A DNA stretch of 64,000 nt, taken from Symbiodinium natans. Taxonomy: Eukaryota; Sar; Dinophyceae; Suessiales; Symbiodiniaceae. Below are positions 50,067 to 61,922 of the stretch, piece by piece (the stretch's first letter is position 1; each line of letters opens with the position of its first letter). Both the position numbers and the translations under genes were made by a program. The stretch lies in contig CAJNDS010002143.1 of the NCBI GenBank assembly GCA_905221605.1, positions 380,061-444,060 on the forward strand. The letters run 5' to 3'. The notes under the pieces are model-generated. The model worked only from the letters and a program-made list of their open reading frames with translations, was not told the DNA's origin and ran no database searches.

Positions 50067-50882
50067 CCAAAGTACATCCTCCTCAAGGCCCTTTTGGGTT
50101 GGAAGGAGAAACGGGCACAAAGGCACGAAACACAAAACCCTGACTTTTGATTTGTCAGGATCAGCTGTCTTGCCACCACGTCTGCACGAAGCGAGTTGAA
50201 AACGGAGCAAACTGCTGATCAAAGAGTTCGTGAATGCCCTCCTAGATGAGTTCTGCAGGTTGCTTCCAGGTGGAAACTCAGCCTGCTTGGCACTGCGGCG
50301 TGGGCACAAGACAAGGACGGCCGTCACGGCTTGGTGAGTGACAGTCACTACTACTGAGCTTAACGCTACCGAGTACTACTGCATTATGCAGCTACACAAA
50401 AACAGTCAAATCGTTGGACTGCAAGTCAATTATTGAAAACCGCTGCCTCGCTGCAGGAAGCTTGCATCCGGCATTCCCATTAGCAGAAGCTCTCTGGCAA
50501 ATTCCCGCATGCACAAGAGGTGCAAACATGGCTGCGTGGTCATTTAAATTTCAAGATTCCCGTCATCCAGTGCCTGCACTCAAGCTGGGGAAGGAATCAT
50601 GAGTCACAGCAGGAAACTGCTACTGCGACAGGATGAATATGCGTTCCAAGACTCTCGAGGTTTTGGATCGGATTGCCCCCCGCACCGGTGTTGGTGCTTG
50701 TTGAGGTCATCGTCGATGTACTGGTCATGGTCGTATGAGTTCTCGTGGTGGTGCTCACTGTGGTCGTGCTCAGAGTGGTGGAGGTCGTCACGCCAGTGGC
50801 CTCACTCCGGGGGACCCATTTTGGGTGGCCACGGGGCCCCTGCAATTGAACCATTGAAGCATTGAACCTTCACACCCACCTT

Positions 50883-51767
50883 TCAATTTTCCTGCCAAGA
50901 GTCGCTACAAGCGATGTATGATGAAACCTCCAGGGCACGTTTGGGAGCACATCTGCGGCCACTTGAGCGAGCTCGATGCCTGCTTGAAGGGATGGTAAGC
51001 GATAATGTCCCTCGACGGGCAAGACTGCCATCCCGGCCAGTTTGCACCTGAGCTGAGACTCCAGCTCGTGGAAACACGACCTTTCGCCAGCTGCGCCTTG
51101 CCCAAGTTCCGTTACCGCCCCAGCTCACCCAGCTGAGCGGCAATTCTCCTCGACCAACAGGTTTCCCACCTGGGTGACTGGCACTTTTGGGGTGCAAAGA
51201 ACATGGCAACGAGTGAAGCAGACCAAGCCGACTCGACTCGACACAAGAGGAAGTGTGAAGGGGGAGCCCATCGACCTCGGAGTACATGAATTCTTCACTA
51301 AAGCCCCGAATCTTTGCCAGCTTTGCCAAGGCGAAGGACATTGAAGGACGAACAACTCTCAAGCAAGCCCCCTTGTTAACCATCAAAGCTATTCCCCCGA
51401 TTGCAGCTACATCCTGGGGCCAGTTGCGAACACACGCTTCACGTGTCCAACGTTCATAAAGCACTGGTCCATCCACATGTCCTTTCATTGTGGGCTCTAT
51501 ATGAAATATGCCCCATAACTGGCCCATAACACTTGGCAACTGCTGCACATGACACAGTGCACAAGTCGAGCCTGAAGGCATCAGCTCTACGCCACACTTG
51601 CCTACTGATGGTCCTCTCCCCATTGCCAGTTTCCCCAGTCGTTCATGGACCAGAAGCATTGAAGGGCAACTTGGCTTCAGCGTTCCACAAAAAATGCCGA
51701 GCAGCCAAAAGGTGCCACAGTGTGCCACAGTACATGTTGCGAACACATGCCGAGCTGCTCTTTGCAA
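50883..51767 (-). CDS. Long minus-strand ORF, hypothetical
   Basis: An uninterrupted 294-codon frame without an obvious family. It contains GGIALMVNKGACLRVVRPSM and a Ser/Arg-rich end. Its length is unusual for chance, but its composition (many Cys, Ser and Trp) is not clearly coding, and the first ATG is internal. It may be a mixture of exon and in-frame intron. Confidence 0.25.
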   Translation of the reverse strand: MQRAARHVFATCTVAHCGTFWLLGIFCGTLKPSCPSMLLVHERLGKLAMGRGPSVGKCGVELMPSGSTCALCHVQQLPSVMGQLWGIFHIEPTMKGHVDGPVLYERWTREACVRNWPQDVAAIGGIALMVNKGACLRVVRPSMSFALAKLAKIRGFSEEFMYSEVDGLPLHTSSCVESSRLGLLHSLPCSLHPKSASHPGGKPVGRGELPLSWVSWGGNGTWARRSWRKVVFPRAGVSAQVQTGRDGSLARRGTLSLTIPSSRHRARSSGRRCAPKRALEVSSYIACSDSWQEN

Positions 51768-51927
51768 AAGTGCCTCAGCGGCAGCACCAATGCTTTATCC
51801 AAACTTCGGCAGGTAAAGAGTTCGAAGACTGAGGCTGGGGACTGAGAGCGGCCTGCGACAACACCTCGATGGGTCCGTGTAAGCCCTGGGGACAGTTGTT
51901 GAGATAGACGCCCGGCTCCTTCATTGG

Positions 51928-52026
51928 CTACTGACTACTGACTACTGACTACTGACTACTGACTACTGACTACTGACTACTGACTACTGACTACTGACTA
52001 CTGACTACTGACTACTGACTACTGAC
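51928..52026. repeat. 7-bp tandem repeat CTGACTA
   Basis: About 14 near-perfect copies of CTGACTA, abutting the 3' end of the glycosyltransferase-like frame. Confidence 0.97.
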
Positions 52027-52513
52027 GACTTGATACAAGAACAGGAGGCTATTCCAACTGCGCTCCTGGATCAGGTTCCCTGCCTCTTGTTGACGGAGAA
52101 TGGGGAGAAGACGAGCTGGAAACCAGACTGTGTCTGGATCCACCTTCACGAACCAGTTCGCCTGGCAGACTCTCACATCCACACACTCTACCTGACAAAC
52201 ATCGGGTACACCCCAGCTAGAACCACAAAGCGCCTTCAAGTAGTCGCCATCTTGGATCACAGCTTTCCAAAATGCCAGGAACGGCCTTGGATTTGGAACA
52301 ACATCAAACCGGGAAGTGGCCGAATCAACATCGCGATGGCCTCTTTCTGCGGCCAGGGAATTGAAGAAAGACGAATATCCGTGATTGACTGTGGAGCTCG
52401 AGATCATCTACAGGCACAAGGGAATATCTCACCAGCGGTTCCACGATCGAACTGCCCTTAGCGAACAGCCGACACAAAGTTATATCGGAATGCCAAAGCC
52501 GCTCGGTGTTCAA
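52012..52513 (-). CDS. Glycosyltransferase-like exons (DPD motif)
   Basis: Minus-strand exons reading FLAFWKAVIQDGDYLK and, after a probable short intron, ANWFVKVDPDTVWFPARLLP. The order of a W-x-A-V-I helix followed by F-V-K-V-D-P-D with hydrophobic flanks matches a large dinoflagellate/algal family of DxD-containing glycosyltransferase-like proteins; DPD would bind the metal-sugar nucleotide. The reading frame runs into a 7-bp repeat at 52026, where TAG recurs, so the coding part ends or splices just before it. The protein may share a gene with the PAN-like exon at 53.7-53.9 kb. Activity is inferred only from the motif. Confidence 0.5.
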
Positions 52514-53154
52514 CGCAGTGCCCCACTGGCCACCTGTTTCTGCGACCTGCGCAAGCTTTCAAGAAGTCAAACCAGCGTTCTGCGCACTGAGCGGGGGTCG
52601 ACACAGAGTCCAAGAAGCGAGCGCACCTGCGAGGTGTTCATGATCCGCGTCACCAGCCCCGGTGCCAGCTCCAAGCGCTGGCTGCTGTACACCTGGGCCA
52701 ACTGGCTGCTTATGAGTTCACGCAGACAAGATCAGACAAGCATTCCCTAGTGCTTCATATGACGCATGCAAGAGATTGAGGCGGGCCACGCCCCAAAGAT
52801 CACAGGCAAAGATGCTGTAGTAGTTCCTGAATGCACAGCACGCAATGCTGCAGGTGCCTGCCGGAAGCGCCGCATGCGCTGTCTCGGAACTCACAAGGTC
52901 TGAGCCGAGGAGCTGGTACTGCATGAGCACCAGCTCAACCTTAAGATCGCCCGAACTGCAATGGAAAAATGCAAAAGCCTGGACGCATCCAACCGGGCGC
53001 CTCGTAGGAGTATGGCAAAATAACCATGGTACAGTACATGGAGGTAGCCGGGGCCGCCTGCAAGGCCTTCGACAAGGCAAGGTCTTCTTCTTTCTGCCTT
53101 CCTGCGCCTTCTTCTGTCTCTACCTCCCAAACCTCTTCTGAACTCATGTCTATT

Positions 53155-53232
53155 TTTCTCTCTCTCGTTCGCTCTCTCTCTCTCTCTCTTCCTTCCTTCC
53201 GTTGCTCGTTCTCCCTCTCTCTCTCTCGCTCA
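53155..53232. repeat. (CT)n tract
   Basis: CTCTCT runs with TTCC interruptions; the reverse strand reads as Arg-Glu repeats, which is not evidence of a protein. Confidence 0.9.
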
Positions 53233-53672
53233 TTTGCACGCTGGCTTTTCAAACCCTCCGAAGACGGAATTAAGCAAAAGAGCTCAAAGCTGGAAACACC
53301 TCGGTTCACTCAAGCTCACTCCCTGCCTTGGGTTGGGGCATGGTGTGCTTCTGAACTTCTTGACGAGGCCATGGATACGGCTGCTCCTGCAAGGTGGTTC
53401 CTAGTCGCACAGTGCATAAGATGCAGATGAGACTGGGCTTTGGTGGGCTGAGGTCCTGTGCACTGCATGGATAGCCGGCATAGACACCGGCCTCCGAGAC
53501 GATCCATAAAGTCATAAAGAATCACATCACGCAGATGCCTGGATGCCACGATTCAAGCATGTAAGCTGCCTGAGCCTTTGTCACCAGATCCTTCTGCCTT
53601 GGTGACGTAGACAACTGGGAGAAAGCTGGCTTGGACGCGATACGAAGACATCCAGAGAGATCCATAGCATCG

Positions 53673-53876
53673 CTACAATGCACCACCACGGGGGGATTCA
53701 GGGCCAAGGCGCTTCAAGAAGCATCCCCAGCTGCTCCAAGCAAAGCCATGACAACCAGGATTCCAGGTGCAGGCCCTCTGGCAGTGTGCTGGCGACTCTC
53801 CACCGCTGGGATCCGGCCAAGTCACCTGGCTGTCGAGATCCTCGGGTGCCCGAAGCGTCCAACTACCCGCAGCCAC
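53673..53876 (-). CDS. PAN/Apple-like Cys-rich exon
   Basis: Minus-strand frame with AHCQRACTWNPGCHGFAWSS and then WGCFLKRL. The spacing Cys-x3-Cys-x5-Cys-x-Gly-Phe followed by Gly-Cys-Phe-Leu-Lys resembles a PAN/Apple module, a carbohydrate or protein-binding fold common in secreted protist proteins. In dinoflagellates I recall such modules preceding DPD glycosyltransferase-like domains; here the candidate catalytic exon lies 1.2 kb downstream on the same strand, separated by a (CT)n tract. Whether they form one gene is not shown. Confidence 0.4.
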   Translation of the reverse strand: MAAGSWTLRAPEDLDSQVTWPDPSGGESPAHCQRACTWNPGCHGFAWSSWGCFLKRLGPESPRGGAL

Positions 53877-53899
53877 TGCTAGGCAACTACCCCACCGCT

Positions 53900-55780
53900 A
53901 CGTTTCAGAAAAGGAGCGGTGTTCACAAGTTGTGCCTTCCATGCCGTGAAAATACTTCGAGCAAACGCGGATACACGCGGCGAAGCGGGCCTTGCAGCGA
54001 TGCTGGCCCTGCCAGATATGGAGCTCTCGGATTTGGTCGCGGCGCTTCACGAAGGCCCAGTGCTTGCCGATCCTAGTTCGAGCCATCACTCCCAACGTTA
54101 AGACGGCCAATCCTCTTAAGATCTAGCATGATGGAATGCTGTTTCGGTCTTCATGCCACATCCATGCCTATTAATCAAACTCCCTCCAAAAGGCATGCGC
54201 TGGTGGTACTCGTCGGTAATGCGCTTGTGCTCTGCGCACTTCTGCTGCTCTGGCGTTCGCTTCCTGTATGCACCAACCAACGTTGAAGAGGCTTAGGACG
54301 AGTCTTGCGGAGGAAAAATCGTGGTCCAGGTCCAGTTAAATGCCAAGATGCGCCAAGACCCATTTTTCCGTGGCATTTGATGAGCGCAGCCTCCGGTGAT
54401 GACCTGCTCTACCCTGAGGGCGTGAGGCCACTCATTTGCTCTGAAAGATCACCCCCTCCCTTTTGCAAGCATGTCCCTAAGTAGGCAGAATGGACCCCAT
54501 GTGGCTCCTTGCAATCATAACCGTGGGATAGAATGATTGCAATCTATCGCAATCACTTCGACCCCTCAACCCCCCCCGGCATCATTTGATAGGGTGCAGC
54601 GCCTGCCACCTCATCCGAGGCAACTCCTGCACTGCCAGCAGCTTTCGGCGGTGCTGGTGCCTTCACCGCGACCTCTTTTGTGCTGCACATCGTTTAGACC
54701 TCTTTACCTTTAGGGCTCACAATTGGCTCACAACTGGCTCACTCTGAGTTGTGTGCCCTGATCATGGTACCGGGTGCTGGTCCGCTATCGCACGTGAGCT
54801 TGGTGAAGTGGTCCCATGAGTCCTTGGTCGCCGTGCTACGTAGCAAGTCTCATAGTCCCGCGTGTCGATGTCAATGATGCTCTTCTCGCAAATCTGTGGC
54901 AGCCAGGTCGCTCTGACCATGTTGCCTTGCCCATCTCTGTGCCACAGCTGTGGCTTCCAGAGCTGCAGGTCAGGTGCGTCTGCTGGCGGGACTGCCTCGC
55001 GGCAAACTCAAAGACAGCACGGGTTTCCGAGCCTCATATGAACCTGTCGCGGTTATGAAAGAATTCAGAGTTGGGAGCACAAAGCCAGGCCTGTTGCAGG
55101 CCATGCCTTGGCGCCAGCGGAGTCTTCCAGCCTGTCCTGCTGTAGAAAACACCAGGGCGAGTGAAGGGGGCGCCTCTGACAACTCGACAGGAATGCATCG
55201 CCAGCCGACAGAGGTGTCCGGAGAGCTCCCAGATTCGCAAGGCACAGTGGGAGAATCCCACCGAGTGCAAGGATCGTGCAACACAGCTTTGCCGCCTTCA
55301 AAGCAGAAGCTCCTGCCAACACTCTCCATAATTGCTGGTCAGCTTGTGGTCTTCCACACTTCGTTGAACTTCACATGTTCGTGCCTGCTTCTGATAGGCA
55401 CAGCTCATCGTCACGTGCCGCATTCGCACGCGATGCAAGCGATGAAGGGATGTGGAGTTCCTGGCAACTCACTGTAGCAGAAAGTGGCAGACTCACGCAG
55501 GCATCCCGAACCCAACCTCGTCGGACTCAACGGCCCCTTCGATGGGGGCATAGGGCCGCATGTGCCGCAAGGCTGGAGGGGCGTCTGCCCCCATGACTTC
55601 CACAATGTATCGGTTTGCAGTTCAAGCAGAAGACTAAGTGACAAGCATGTCTTGCAATCGTAGCGAGGAAGACAGGCTGAATCATGCAGATGATGCCTTT
55701 TACAGATGGGCTTGGCGTGCACCGACCAGCCAGAATCGTATGAAGAAAAGACATCCGACGACTACTGCAACCTGTCGAAG
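53900..55780. other. Region without a recognised gene
   Basis: Several open frames on both strands (for example plus-strand 54950-55477 and minus-strand 55329-54970) compete, and none has a motif I recognise. A C run with GG lies at 54569-54580. Confidence 0.4.
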
Positions 55781-55792
55781 TCGCCTTACACT

Positions 55793-57583
55793 TTACATTC
55801 CCCAATCCATGGCACCGTGCTGCGCTCCCGCTCTAACATGCTCCAGCCCTCTGCCCGACACAAAGGTGCGCAAGCATCGCAAAGTCAAGTCCCTGGGAAG
55901 ACCCTGGGACGGAGGCACCAACTCTTTGCGCAAGTTGTCATCCATGGTCGGGTCAGACACCTTCGCAGAGTCCTTCTGCCGGGCCTGGGAGGCACTTTCG
56001 GTCAAAACGCTTCGCCAGCACATCAAGCGATCAGCATTTCATGACTGGGAATGCCGGGCTGCTGCAGCTTTCTCGGCCTCACGCTTTATCGATGACCGGG
56101 TCTTGGGGCTATGCTCTGCTATGCTCACACTCTTCGCAGGACTGGCCAAGGTCGCCTCTTCCAGCTTTTCCTGCAACCCTTTGATCCGCGATTCTGCTGC
56201 TGCCAATTCCTTCAGTGAGCTGAGGCAGCTGAGGACGAGCGAGCTCCTTTCACGGCAGATCCGGTGCCTCCTTTGTCCTGGCAACGTCTGCGGTCAAGTC
56301 GTTGACCTTCTTCTGTGCCTGCAAAATCCCCCACTTGCCATCTCCAAAGATGCCAATGAGGAGCGCAAGAGACTGCAAGCATTCAGACATCTTCAGACAT
56401 CCTCCGTCAGCTCGGCCGCACCTTTTCTGGCAAGAAATCATACAAAACGTCACGCCTGCAACCTTCGCTTGGCCCAGGGCGTTGCTTCAACTCCACTGCC
56501 GACTGCGCACCCTTGCCTGCAGCCACAGAGACCCACGCAAGTGGACCACATGTGCAGCCGAACGGCACTTGCATGTCACAGTCATCTTATTTATCATGCA
56601 TTCTATCATGTTCCATCATGTTCTATCATGTTCTATCATGTTCTATTGCGATTCACTGCTCGCACGGGCTGCAACAACTCGCCGAGACACTCTGGGTCGA
56701 CTCTTCGAGCCTCAAGTCAAGAGCACATCGTGCACAAAAAGGGTGCAAAAAGAGAGAAAAGAGAGAGAAAAAAGAGAGAGAGAGAGAGAGAGGCTGAGAG
56801 TCCGCTGCATTCTCAAGTAAAGCTCTTTCCCAAGAGAGTGACTGCTTCAGGCTCGCTTCCTTCTCTTCCAAAGCCTGGCGCAGTGTTCGAATCTCCTCCT
56901 CCGCCAAGGAGCCCTGGCGCTGCAAAAGAGGACACAAGGCTATCATGGATTTTTCAGGGGAGCATGTGTGGGGGGGGGGAGGGGGTTGCACAAGATGTAA
57001 ACAGCAATACAGAAAGTTGACACCCCGCTCCTGGCGCGCAGCTTTGCTCCTGCAAGCTGCGCACTGCACCGTGGCAAGATACGTGAGGGTTTACGAAAAC
57101 CAGGGACCCCGAATTTTGACCCCAAATAAGAGGATTCCCTGATAATAAGGACCCCAACAAGGTACCCCCTTGACTTCGGAAACCCACATACATCCAGTTG
57201 GGGGGTCCGGCCTCAGCTCCTCCGTCTTCTCCAGCTGCTCCCGAGCCCTCGGCATCTCTCAGAGGCTTCTCTCAGAGCCCTGCGGCTTCAGAGCTTCCCG
57301 CCACCCACACACTCGGCTCAGCACAGCTTTTCTGATGCTGCGAGGCGCTTGCACTCAATCTCAGCAGGGCATGGTCGTGCATACGGTCAATGGTCAATGT
57401 GTTCTGAGAACAGGCCAAGAACAAAGCCTGTGAGGTATGGAGGTCCTCCTGGATCTTGCGAAGATCGCCTCGCACCTGTGTTTCTGAAGCGACAGCGACT
57501 GAGGCAGAAAGGGCATTGCTGACAATCAACCGTGCCTTGACCAGCTCTTCCTGAAGCGCCTTGTCCGGCTTCTCGCGAGTGAC
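55793..57583 (-). CDS. Coiled-coil protein, multi-exon
   Basis: Heptad-rich, Glu/Lys/Leu-rich exons on the minus strand. Exon 57583-57428 (52 codons, GC donor) has KALQEELVKARLIVSN and RGDLRKIQEDLHTSQ. Next is REQLEKTEELR near 57.24 kb, then EEIRTLRQALEEKEASLKQ (56.93-56.85 kb), AQKKVNDLTADVA (~56.31 kb), ELAAAESRIKGLQEKLEEAT with SIKREAEKAAAARHSQS (56.25-56.04 kb), and ARQKDSAKVSDPTMDDNLRK (56.03-55.79 kb). Splice signals are AG|G or AG before the exons and GC/GA donors where I could see them. No enzyme domain is visible; a structural or cytoskeletal role is a guess. Start and end are not defined. Confidence 0.6.
56598..56647. repeat. 10-bp repeat TTCTATCATG
   Basis: Four to five copies within an intron of the coiled-coil gene, followed by a (GA)n tract at 56750-56793. 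Confidence 0.85.
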
Positions 57584-57629
57584 CTGCACACGGCACAGCA
57601 CAGCGCTTTCACCGTTGCCCTGCTTTCTT

Positions 57630-60400
57630 GTGCAGCTGCCCTCCCTCCACACCTAACTGCTTTGGCCCTCCCAGGTTGTACACCCCTGCTGGGCATCTAG
57701 AAAACGCTGTACTTGAGGACATGTCCTTGCAGAGTTCTCCTGTCACACATGCCTGGACTTCATGGTTCTGCGAAGAGGGCAGACGCCACTTTCCCTCGGG
57801 CCCGATACAAGCCTTTGCCTAAAGGTAAACTGCGTGAGGTAGGGGGTGGGATGTTGCATGGACGTTGGGAGGTAGCCGCAAGGGACGTGCCTGAGGGGCT
57901 ATGAGCGGTTCGAGCCATCGGTCGGAAACCAGGAAACTCAAGCGCAACAAGGACAACAACGATCTGTTTCGAAGGAACCAAAAAAAATCCAGAGAGCCTT
58001 CTTGTCGGCACGTCTAGCATCTGGTCTTTCCTGGACACCAAGCAATGGCTTGTGGTTTGGCCAAAGCCAAAGGCACATTCAGCATCTCCTAGAGGTCCTA
58101 GGGGCCGGGCAATTTTCACAGGCGGGCCCTTCTGGTCGAGCTTGACCTGACAGTGCAGGATTTCGGCTTGCCCAGAACTGTCGGCTGCATTTCCCAGCAA
58201 GTTCGCATCCCATTTTACTCCCAGCTCGTGTCCCCAGAAGACCCGCGTCGTCTGTGGCTTTGTGCACCATCCTGACGTTGCTTGACGCTTCGTGCGGAGC
58301 ATGGCGGAAGCACCTCTCGCTGAAGTGCTCCACAACGGCTACTGCGTTAAGTCCACCATGACGCCATCCATCACCAGTTCATCCGAGTTCGCTTGGCATT
58401 TCTGGTTGGACACGGCACGCTAGCAAGAAGAGTGCTGAGCATTGTTCCAGATTCCACGGTCCAGTTTGAAGCCGCTGCTCAAGAGACCACAGGCTTCGCT
58501 TCAAAGAGCGTGGCCAAGGAGGCATCCCTGCGCAAGCACGGCACTGCCCGTTTACATGCGACGCCAACACGTACAAGGGCCTCATTGGCCTTTGTGGGAT
58601 ATGTCAAATGCCAAGGTGCATGTGAACCATTGCATAGACAGAGTTTCCATCTCCTTTGCTCTTCACTCTAGTCCGGGCAACCGCACAAGTCAAAGTTCGT
58701 TTCCCCACACTGGGCAAGCGGTTTCAAGACCACAGGGCAGCAGGTGCGCAGGCGCCGGGGTCGATGCTTCTCAGATCTCGACGAGGATTTTAAAGTTGAA
58801 GTTGATTCTTTCTACGGCAGCCCACACAGGGAGCCCTGCTCTTCGATCTACCCTGCTTTGGGGCTTCAGGGTGTCGGGTTTAAGTTTTAAGGCTTTAGGG
58901 TTTCCACTTCCACTCGCTGAAGCAGGCCAGGATTCTGTCCGGGGTTTAGGGTTTAGGGTCTCGGGGGCTGAGGGTTTACGGGCTGCAGCACGTGCAGGAA
59001 GCAAACATCGGTCACCGACAGGGCTTTGGGGCGCTGGGCCTAGGGATCCGTTTTGAGTTTTGACGTTTGAGCCAAATTCCGGCGCTTTTGGCTTTTTGAT
59101 TCGAACAGCAGAATAACATCTAAATTCGAGCTTCAACCGTTCCATCATTTCAAAAACCTTCGATCTGCAGAACTCGGAGAGAGAATCTTGCTATTGCAAA
59201 AGGTCTAAACTGGCGGTAGACTACACGATGGAATTACATATCCGAATGCATGCCGGATCCATACCAAAGAGCTGAAATTCAAAACACTGACCCCAAAAAC
59301 TCTCAGGCCGTGGAAAGAATTGGATTCGACTTTACACCAGCACAGGCTGACGGCTGCCAAACCAGCCGAACTTCGCACGATGCTTTTGTCAATGTATGTC
59401 AATGCATTCCACCTTATTCGCCCCGGCGTGATCTGCAAGATTTGCAATTCGTCATCGGATGTTTTGCGAGAAACGAAACCATAGTTCCCTCACACTTCAC
59501 CCGGCAAGGTAGCCAGGAACTGCGTGACTCCATTGCATCAAGTGTCGCAGATCTTCCGGCAGGTGCCCTGTTTGAAGCGACAATACTCCACCACACCATT
59601 TGCCACCGACTACCCTCAGCAAGACCACATTCCTGAGCATGCACCGCAGCGAAACACACACAAGCGCAAGTAGCGTCGAAGTGGTTGAGTATTGGCGAGG
59701 CACGGCTGGTCTTGCGACTCGAATCGCCAAAGCGATGCGGCAGCTTCTCTGACAGCAACGTAGCTGGAGGCTACGTCACGGACACCTGACGGAGATGCGT
59801 GATCTCTAGCCTCTCCAGCGCTGCTGCGGCGCCGTACCTGCTACAGTTAAGAAGCCGCCGACTGCTGCAAGCCGGCCGTCCGAGTGGCCTCTGACATCTC
59901 ACAAAAGGCAAAGGCGTCGAGCTACGCGGAAAAGCTCTCGCCAATGGCACCTTCCAAGCTCAGGAGCCCAGATTTCAGAACCCAGCGAGCTGCGCGGGAA
60001 GCCAGGCGGTGGCCGTGCACTCGCAGGCCCGGCTCGCCCTCCGGCCTGCTGCAAGCTGAAATTAAGCTCATTCAAATTCAATCAAGCCTAACATGGAGAA
60101 AGGGGATGAAAGGGGAGCAAGTCTCTGAGAGGTGTTGCGAATAGCGAGGAGTGACCATAGGAGCCGCCTATCCGCTGGATTCCAGGTGTGGGCTGCCAGC
60201 ATACAGTCAGGGCAACTTCCGCCTCACAGAGTACGCCGAGACTGCTGGCAGCTGTGTTGCGTTTTCCTGTGGTGAGCATCAGAATCCGACTGCTATGGAC
60301 TCCAGGGCCTCCCAGCACTTTCAACTCCACCATGGCCGTTGGCACCGTGGGCTCCAGCGGCCTTCCTGGGATGGTCCCGGCACAAACGCCACGGAAGCCA
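57630..60400. other. Region without a recognised gene
   Basis: The longest frame is minus-strand 58335-57760 (contains EILHCQVKLDQKGPPVKIAR), unrecognised. Degenerate TTTAGGG units at 58868-58960. Confidence 0.4.
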
Positions 60401-60408
60401 TCCTGGGT

Positions 60409-61888
60409 TCAAGCGCTCTGCACCAAGCCTGACATGGGTTGACATATGCTGACATGCTGGCATTGTCGATTCACCTCATGGTTTTGCTCAGGTTCCTTTG
60501 CAATCTCGAAAGCCAGCTTGCGATGCTGCCTGTTGCAAAAGACAAGCAATGGAGGACACCAGATTGAGGACACGGGCGCAAATCGGTTTGCAACAGTGTC
60601 CCAACCAGACCCAACCAAACTTCAGCCTGGAAAGGGATAGCAAGCCTTTGTTGTTGAGACCTCGTGGCCGCAAGGCCATGTGATGGCCGAAGGGAGAATT
60701 CGTGATTTGATATCCCACCTGGCAGACTACACAGATGTGAAACGTGCAACTGCGCATGCCTACAGCCCTGCCCCACCGCCACTTGCTCCATCCATGCACC
60801 AGTGACCGTGAACATGGGAGGCACCGAGAGCCTTGGCAGTGCAAAACTCAACGCGAGGTTGCGCTGGCCGTTTTGTGCGGCCGTGCCACTCCTGCCGCTG
60901 CTGGTTGTCCTCCTCAAGGAGGGCCACGTCCACGCGCGAGTCTGCAAACTGCCACAGTGCCACCCCAGCGAAGCCAGCAGCCATGCTGGCGGCAATCGTT
61001 GCGCCTCTTGCACATCGAGTGGTGATGGGGTGACGTGCGGCGACTTACGCCTAACTAGCCGCGCCTACAATGGCCGCTTGCAAGTCTTCCGACCACATCT
61101 CCTGGCACATCATGTGGCATTTGATTCAGAATTGCAGCTTCATGTAAGGTCATTCGGCACAGCTGTCCAGGCCCGCGCCGGATGCATTTGCTGGCCGCCG
61201 GAAGTTGGACAAACCGCTGGCCCCGGCTTCGGCAATGATCACGGCTTTGCCTCAACTTTCAACAGACGTGTCGAAACATGTTCCAAACGTTTCAAAACAC
61301 TTCTTGCTTGCTGGCTGCTCTCCCTCTCGCTCTCGGCAAGCATAATCCCCGAAAAGGCCGCGCCCACATCTCTCCTTCTCCCTCTCCTTGTTCCTCTTCC
61401 TCCTCTTCCTCCTTTTCTTCTTCCGGGTTTGATGGCTCCCCTCTTTCATGATCGGCGTGAGACTACGGACATCTGCCTGGCAGGGGCAGCATCAGCAAAC
61501 TCCAGTTACAAATTGTTTTTCCTTTGTAGAACGCGGCATTGTGTAACTTCAGCGGAACGCTCCGCAGTGTCACGTCAACGTTTCCCCCTGAACCCCTGCT
61601 GATGTCCCATATGTAGTGATACATTATATTCACATTATATTGATATATGGTCATTGGCTATATTTATGTGAAGTGCTTTCAAAACATGCATTATTTCAAG
61701 GTCGACATGAGTTTGATCAGTTTAGACCTTGCAAATTGAAATCATGATTGTTTAAAAATAAAATTCCGAACAAAAAATATAATCAAAGATTGATCAACAA
61801 TTTCTAGTCTCGTCCTCTGTCTTCCCATTCTTCTTCTTCGTCTTCTTCTTCTTCTTCTTCGTCTTCGTCTTCGTCTTCGTCTTCGTCG

Positions 61889-61922
<34 letters not shown>

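Noticed and set aside
52941-53309. Arg-Glu-rich protein
   Set aside because: The charged run is the reverse strand of a (CT)n tract.
57905-57935. tRNA T-loop-like GGTTCGAGCC
   Set aside because: No matching acceptor, D or anticodon arms could be folded around it.
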